Assembly: GCA_033002965.1 (NCBI GenBank)
Contig: JAURVB010004724.1
Coordinates: 124,001 to 188,000, forward strand
DNA length: 64,000 nucleotides
Direction of reading: 5' to 3'
From: Piper betle
Taxonomy: Eukaryota; Streptophyta; Magnoliopsida; Piperales; Piperaceae
Position 1 is the stretch's first letter. Each line of letters starts with the position of its first letter. Shown one piece after another: positions 57,720 to 64,000 of this stretch. Position numbers and translations under genes: made by a program. The notes beneath the pieces are model-generated. The model saw nothing but the letters and a program-made list of their open reading frames with translations. It searched no databases and was not told the DNA's origin.

Positions 57720-59294
57720 ATGTCGCTTGGATGCTCTCTAGGTTTTGGATTCTCGGCCTGCGCTTTGAGAGAGGAAGTGAAACTCCATGCTCCTCTTTCT
57801 GTGTTTGGTTCAGGAGTTGTAGGTGTGTCGGGTAAAAACAGAAACATGATCAGATTCTCATGGAGGAGTGGTTATATGGTTAATGTCTCAAAAGTGATGG
57901 TATGAAACAGTAGCTCTACTTTTTTTTTGTGCTGAATTAGATGGTATTACTTTTCAGTTTGATTAGTGTTAGGTAACTTATGAAGATATATTCGTGTTAG
58001 ACCACCAGCATGCTCAAAGCAAAAGCCTCTGAAGGGGCCGCTGAAGTTGTATTTGATAATGCTGAGGCCCAAGAAGAGGTTCATCAACGTGATGATGATA
58101 GTGTAGAGTCTCCCAGCTTTAGCTCAGAAGATGAGGTTGATTCATTTGTTATGACTGATGAAGATAGGTGGGAGTTCAGAAGAAAGATCAGAGAGGTAAT
58201 CAACATGAACCCAGATTTTGAGGAGGTGGATCCTGTGGACAGGCAGAACAAAATGGAGAAACTCCTTGCAGACTATCCTTTGGTTGTTGATGAAGAAGAT
58301 CCTGACTGGCCAGAAGATGCAGATGGAAGGGGTTTCAAACTGGATCAATTTTTCAACAAAATCAGCATAAAAAATGTGAGGAAAGATGATGATGATAACT
58401 ATGACAGTGATAAGGAGTTAGTTTGGCAAGATGATGATTATATTCGTGCTGTCAAGGATATCACAAGCAAAGAATGGGAGGAAACAGTGTTTAAAGACAT
58501 CAGTCCTTTGGTCATTCTTGTCCATAATCGATATAAGAGGTTAGTGTATGATCTATAATATGAGTTTGTGTTGATATGACCCAATTGGGAGCATTTTACT
58601 ATGCTTAATTTTTTTTTCTTGCAATATTTGATAAGGAATCAACAAATATATAAGAATGATGAAGTCTGCTAATTGAATTTGGGGGTTTTAGTGAATTTTA
58701 GCTTTAGGAATGTATTTGTGATTGATTTAATCTTTCACGCTATGGGTCTATTAATATGACTTTTGAAAATCTCAAAACAATGGTTTTCAAATTTATCTCA
58801 AAGGAGTTTGTCTATTTTTGTAGTGCCAATCCCGCAAGTAAAACTTTATTGAAGTATATATTTATTTTCTTCTATCTGCAGACCCAGGATAAATGAACAA
58901 TTTCGTAAAGAATTAGAGGAAGGAGTTCAGATCTTTTGGGACTCGAGACTTCCTTCTCCTAGATGTGTTGCTATAGATGCTGTTGTTGATACAGAGTTAG
59001 TATCCGCTCTGAAGGTCTCTATTTTTCCCGAATTGATATTCACCAAAGCAGGAAAAATTTTGTACCGGGAAAAAGGTTAGTAATGTTGCATTTGCGCCTG
59101 ATAGAAGATTTTTCTGCTTACCATTGGTTGGCTTATATTGCTTCTTTCTTGTCTCTTTCAACATGCATACAGCTATACGATCGGCAGATGAATTATCAAG
59201 GATAATGGCATTCTTTTATTATGGAGCAAATCAGCCATCTTGGTTTGTGTATAATAGTAATTGCAGCCAAGAGTTAATACCTTCTCTCCCCTAA
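57720..59294 (+). CDS. MRL7: MRL7/SVR4-type thioredoxin-like fold protein, chloroplast
   Basis: Four coding exons by splice signals: 57720-57899, 58001-58539, 58882-59075 and 59173-59294, total 345 codons including the stop. The N-terminus (MSLGCSLGFGF..., few acidic residues) suits a plastid transit peptide. An acidic segment follows (DDDSVESPSFSSEDEVD). The conserved part begins about residue 195: DKELVWQDDDYIRAVKDI, EWEETVFKDISPLVILVHNR, SPRCVAIDAVVDTELVSAL, FPELIFTKAGKILYREKAIR and ADELSRIMAFFYYGA. This matches Arabidopsis MRL7 (SVR4) and its paralog, required for chloroplast development and plastid-encoded RNA polymerase activity. The fold is thioredoxin-like; I see one cysteine in SPRC but no CxxC pair. 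Length is ordinary for the family. The first-exon join (SKVM to TTSMLK, acceptor TGTTAG at 57995-58000) is the least certain. Confidence 0.9.
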
Positions 59295-59929
59295 ATTCTC
59301 TTAGTTGCTGTTTTACACGAGTGTTTTCCATTTTTGGTGCATGTATAAATGGCATCATCTTTGCTCTAGATTGGTTTTTGCTTGTTCCGGTTGTTTTATT
59401 GCAAGAGTGATGGAATAACTGCTGTAGTGGTAATCCTGTGAAAAAAATGTTCAACAAGTTTACCAAGTATCAACGAGAATTCACACCATATGTATCTCAT
59501 TTCAGCCGCAGTTTACATTTCGTGGAGCTCTCATTTGCATTTCAGTTAGTAAACTTATGCATTCTTTTCAGTCGTGTAAATTGTTGGTGACCTTAGAAAT
59601 TTCACCCTTGCTGATCTCTGAGAGAGAGAAATCCAGGAATAGAGCAATTGCGCAACAAAACAAGATTCTTCTTAGCTGCAAGTTGAAATGTTCAATGAGA
59701 AAATTTTTGGTAGTAGGTGTTGCTATGTGACGATGATGGTAAATATGATAATACCCAATGCAGTAGAAGCATGGTAGGCTTATTGGTTGCAAAAATGTTT
59801 TCGCATATTCAAGTTGCAGCAACTCATAATGCTCGGCCATCTTAGGTAAGACCGTGCTTGGCTTGTCAATCAAACGTCTAATCGACAAATGGATTTTGTT
59901 TTTTGAGCGAAAATTTTAACGCATGCATC
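59295..59929. other. MRL7 3' flank
   Basis: This is likely 3'UTR followed by spacer. Open minus-strand frames (59173-59466, 59568-59888) show no domain and overlap the MRL7 end, so I do not call them. Confidence 0.4.
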
Positions 59930-60910
59930 CATAGTTTTAATTACCGGACTGGTATACCGGGCACCAGCTATCAGTCCAGTCTGGTTTAAGACATTGCACC
60001 GCATTGTAGCACAGCCCAGTCCAATGCCCCTGGTTTGTGTCAAAAACTGCTACCGGCGGGTTTGTCAAACGACCAGGGCCAACGTAGGACTGGATTTGTG
60101 GGCTTATATCATTGGCTCAGTTGAGGAAGGGAAATGACGTCTTATTTATACACGACAGAACCTCTCTTTTCCCTCAGTTCCTGACATGTGGGATATGTAG
60201 TCGAAGATACCATGTACAAGCCATGGGCCCGTACTAAAGTAATAGAATCACATTTTCCCATGCTCGTATCCTTACCCAGTGAACGCATATTGCCTTTTTT
60301 TTTTTTTGAAGGAATGCATTCTGTCTTTCTGTTTTTCAAATGCCTCTTTAAAAAAATCTCTGCCAATTTTACTTATAATACAATTATATTGAAATAAAAA
60401 ATTTATAAAATTTTAATTTGAGTATATTTGATGTTGGGTTTTAAAAAAACTCTAACACTCTATTTTCAATTTTTTCAACAATATATGTATATTGATGTAC
60501 AAAACTAATTGGATTTTAATTGAGTACAAGAATAAACCTTCACATTGATTTACTTTAAAATAAAATAATTTTTTTTGCATCTAAGTGATGAAGATATAAT
60601 ATGGAAAATTGTGTGGGCTAAAAAAATTATATCATAACAAAATTATTACTAAAGATCCAAAAAAGTTGGCATAAATTATTAATATAAAATGACAATAAGT
60701 TAAAAAAGAAATTGGATGTCTTTAATTTAAAATTTCAATGAATTTTATGTAATATATAGATAGACCTTGACATTAATTTAATAATATATATTATCATATC
60801 TTATTAAATTTAATATTATATATTAAATCCGGTTAAACCCGGTTGAATTGACTATGCCGCGTACCATCTAAAAATTCTGGTATGGTCTCGATATGATATT
60901 TAAAACTATG
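59930..60910. mobile_element. Terminal-inverted-repeat element, about 980 bp
   Basis: The left end reads CATAGTTTTAATTACCGG. The right end is the inverse (TTTAAAACTATG), preceded by CTGGTATGG against CTGGTATACC on the left. The subterminal regions are rich in CCGGTT/AACCGG-type motifs and the centre is AT-rich. It has no coding capacity. I found no convincing target-site duplication. Confidence 0.6.
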
Positions 60911-61569
60911 CTTATATCAATGTAAATTCATTTTCCTTATTCAAATTTATGAACTGAAATTTTCAACTAAAAAGTTTTGGTTTTAGCGTGAGTTCTTTCT
61001 CCCTTATTGTAATTGATCAGGAACAAGTACGTATCCTAATTGATCAGGAACAAGTGCGTATCCTACTTTCTTTAGGCATACTTCTCCTTCTCGTTGACAA
61101 AAACTGATGATTCTCAATGGTTCAACATAAGCTACAAAGGTTGACGAACTTGACATGGTTCTTTGGAAAGAAAATATCCACAAAAACAAGAGCATTTGGC
61201 ATTTTTTTTCAAATGGCTCACTAGCTATCTATGTTACGAAATTAACGCAGGATTTCAATTTGTAACAAGAACTGGAATAACAATAGTAAAGATAAAGATA
61301 AAATCAAACACGATGAACACATAGATTTAACATGAAAAATCTTCTTTTTATCAAAGATTATAAACCACTGGACATACGATTAAAAACTTCCATTATATTT
61401 AAAGAGATTACAATATTCTTACCTCTCCAGTGACATCCAATACAATGAGATAATAAAGGATCTACAACTCAAAACCTTCTCTCAACAAAGAACAAAGGTC
61501 CTCACTTTCTCCCAATCTCGTAAACTTGATGCAAGAAAAAAGCTAAAAATAACTGAAAATTTATATTGG

Positions 61570-62502
61570 AACCATGGTTGCAAAAATTGGAATCGGAATC
61601 GAAATCGGTTTTCGAGGGAGTCGGAATCGGAATCGGTCTAAATCGGACAAGAATCGGTTCAGTTGAATCGGATTGAATCAGTCCAAATCGGTCATATATA
61701 AAAATTTAACAACTCATCAATTAGTCTAAATCGATCCAAATTGTGTGTATTATATTTTTTAGATTCTTTATAATTTATTTAGAATTAGTTACTATTTTTT
61801 ATTTGAGTCGGATCGAGTCAACTTTTAATTACGAAAATGCCACCGGGTTCTTTAAAATTTTAACCCCCCCCTCGACGCACCCTATTTCACCCCCGCCACC
61901 GCCTCGCCCCGTCGGCCCCGCCCCTTGCACCTCTTGCCCTGTCCCGCCACTCCCTTCCCTGACGCACCTTGTCGCCGCTCACCCCCCCCCCCCCAACGCT
62001 ACTGCCACACCCAATCCACCCTTGCTGCCACTCACCCCTGCCACACCCCAGTCGGCCCGCCGCTCGCCCTCACCACGACCCAATCGACTTGCCGCTTGCC
62101 CTCGCCACAACCCAATCGGCCCGCCGATCGCCCTCGCCGCCTCATCTACCCCCCCGCCTTAGAGGCAAGGTCAGAGCTGAGGTCGACAACCGTAGATGGG
62201 CGGAGGGAGGAATCGCGGCGGCGGAGAGGTGGAGATCCGGTCGGGGTAAGTTACCAATTTTACCCTTGCTTAAATAGTTTAATTAATATCATATTTAGGG
62301 TATTTTAGTGATTTGCAAAAAAAACCGATTTTACCCCGATTCTGAATCAAATTTAAATCGATCGGAATCGGGGTAACTCGGCCGATTTTGAAACCAATTC
62401 GGGACTGACTGATTCAACCCCTAAATCGGATCGGAACGCTACCGATCCGATTTAAATCGGCCAATATCAAATAGAATCCGCCAATTCGTGCAACCATGGT
62501 TG
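61570..62502. mobile_element. Terminal-inverted-repeat element rich in AATCGG motifs
   Basis: The ends are AACCATGGTTGCA...AATTGG and the inverse CCAATTCGTGCAACCATGGTT, about 19 of 21 matching. Both flanks carry many copies of GGAATCGG/CCGATTC in opposite senses. The middle (61862-62255) is GC-rich with a poly-C run near 61983 and frames open in several phases, which I treat as non-coding. It is probably a non-autonomous DNA transposon; the superfamily is unassigned. Confidence 0.65.
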
Positions 62503-63640
62503 TAATAGTTCAACATGGTTTTACCCACCTTATTGGTGCCCCAAAAAGCCTATTAAAACTTGAAGCTTAAAAATATGGCATGCAACCAACCAAAATACAA
62601 ATAAAATGAAATAATAAATTATTAGACTATTATAATTAATCTCTAATCAATGAGTTTATATTATGAGTGGCTTGTGATGTAGTATTTTGTACTCTATTAA
62701 AAAATAGGAGATTTGACTAATCAAAATATAAAAAACTAAATTAAATTAGTATATTCTATTTATTTATTCAATAAGGATCATCTTTAAAGTTAAAAATCAA
62801 TAAAAAATTATTTTTAATATGTTAAATTATTAGAATCTATTTTATTATTTAATGAGGTTTTATCAATAAAATTAAAAGTGTATGGCACAGTATTTTGCCT
62901 AATTTTATATTACGTTTATTAATAAAAAATTAAATGTTATATATATATATATATAGTATAAAACATCAATATCATCCAATCCGCCTTCTTCTTTCTTCTC
63001 CAAATATTTATTTATATATTTATTTATTTATTATTATTTTCTTTGACCTCGGAGAGAGATGAGTAGGAAAGACAGCTTATGTGGTTGAAAACTTTTTTAT
63101 TTATATTTCTGATTACTTTATCTACGCTTGTGATTTGAACGATTGGTTGGGACTTGTCTTTTATCATCTTGATCTGCTAACTCGTTTTAAAGATGAAACC
63201 GTGGGCTTGTCTTTTATCATCTTCATCTCCAGTCTTAAAGTTTCGCGGCAAGTTACTATTTAAGGTCAGTGTAGACAGTAGAGCTAGTCGTTTACTTGCC
63301 GATGTACGGCAATGTTAAATTTTAGTTTTCTTATTATTAATTCTATTAATTAGGACTTCTATATGTTATAGGTTAAGGTTTTCTACGTAAAACGGAAATA
63401 TAAATCAGCTCTACAATATGTTGCATGCATTATGTAAGACAAACGCTAAATTATAGATATAATCAAAGGGTATTTTTGTTATATAACGAGTCAAATTCTG
63501 GGTGCAAATTCTTCAGTTTTATTCAATAGGTAGATAGTTAGATTATTGTTTAGACGCTAATGGTGTTACAAAGGTTTTATTTCAAGCATTTGCGTTTTTC
63601 CGCCTGACCTTTGCTCCATGGTTTATTACTTTCCAGGTTT
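62503..63640. other. No supported gene
   Basis: The interval is AT-rich with a TA run at 62940-62956 and TTTA repeats near 63008-63030. A 60-residue frame at 63081-63263 contains a duplicated phrase (GGGCTTGTCTTTTATCATCTT nearby twice, roughly) and no domain. Confidence 0.4.
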
Positions 63641-63740
63641 TACATATGGGCAGATATGACTATTATGGTGGAGACTCAGCCTCCCTCAATCCCATTCAGG
63701 TGCACGAGCTTCCTCCTAGTTTGATTGCATATGTGTCATA
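63638..63740 (+). other. Possible terminal exon of an unknown gene
   Basis: After an acceptor-like TTACTTTCCAG at 63637, a frame reads HMGRYDYYGGDSASLNPIQ then VHELPPSLIAYVS and a stop. Composition is protein-like, but I do not recognise it, and no upstream exon was found. The following sequence to 64000 could be 3'UTR. Confidence 0.2.
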
Positions 63741-64000
63741 GGGAGATACGAAAATGTCCATGTGTATTTGTTTGATTTATCATATTGTTCTTGCCGCTTT
63801 GGAGGAGATTTATGGGGAGCGATAAGCCTTCATCACATTTGGGATCCAGCAGGGATTACAATGTTGGCATGATGCCCAAGGTGACGAGAAAATGAACTGC
63901 ACCTGTTATGCTCGGAAGCCTTAAATTGATGCTTGTGTAATTGTCATTTCTGTAATTGGTTCATAATGGCAAGTGATACCTTGGTTCGGATCCTTATCCA

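Noticed and set aside
61743..62308. Proline-rich frames on the plus strand
   Set aside because: Low-complexity C-rich core of a TIR element, open in three phases.
1..64000. tRNA or rRNA genes
   Set aside because: I looked for B-box-like GGTTCGANTCC with a matching A box and acceptor stem and found none convincing; a dedicated tRNA scan would settle it.

Overview
This window is nuclear DNA of a flowering plant. Genes have GT-AG introns and sit in AT-rich DNA full of LTR retrotransposons and miniature elements. Recognisable proteins are plant ones: a DUF295 F-box protein, an ankyrin/PGG membrane protein, the meiotic TPR protein ZIP4, and the plastid protein MRL7. The very GC-rich first exon of the ZIP4 locus would suit a monocot, but I cannot name the species.

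Layout. 1-4267: left-truncated, inactivated Ty1/Copia element (minus strand) with one LTR. 4433-5610: a scrap of F-box gene 3' end next to a decayed Ty3/Gypsy gag-pro piece (plus strand). 8928-10121: intact F-box gene (minus) with a 5'UTR intron. 11172-12130: probable solo LTR. 13430-14510: Copia relic. 14612-16830: two tandem copies of only the 5' end of the F-box gene. 18086-18313: long hairpin. 21373-25636: a non-autonomous gag-only LTR element whose gag carries a PB1 domain. Its 5' LTR is split by a solo LTR (25637-29810), which is itself split by another solo LTR (26251-29247). 30792-34353: a third member of that ~2.9 kb LTR family, containing a TRIM element (31490-32202). 37114-39039: ankyrin/PGG gene (plus). 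40772-44522: ZIP4 locus (minus), broken by three stops and two frameshifts. 45931-48437: a pair of small paralogous genes (minus), one frameshifted. 51183-56950: an old LTR copy carrying a palindromic GC-rich element in a TA microsatellite (51710-52609) and a younger LTR copy (53034-55895). 57720-59294: MRL7 gene (plus). 59930-60910 and 61570-62502: two terminal-inverted-repeat elements.

The host genes are unrelated housekeeping, regulatory or meiotic genes with no operon-like logic. What links the window is element nesting, gene-fragment duplication and decay. The strongest novelty candidate is the gag-PB1 fusion. The second is the pseudogenised ZIP4, which matters if it is the only copy, because ZIP4 is needed for normal meiotic crossovers.

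Limits: exon borders were placed by eye from splice signals and remembered family similarity, with no alignment. Element family names beyond superfamily are inferences.
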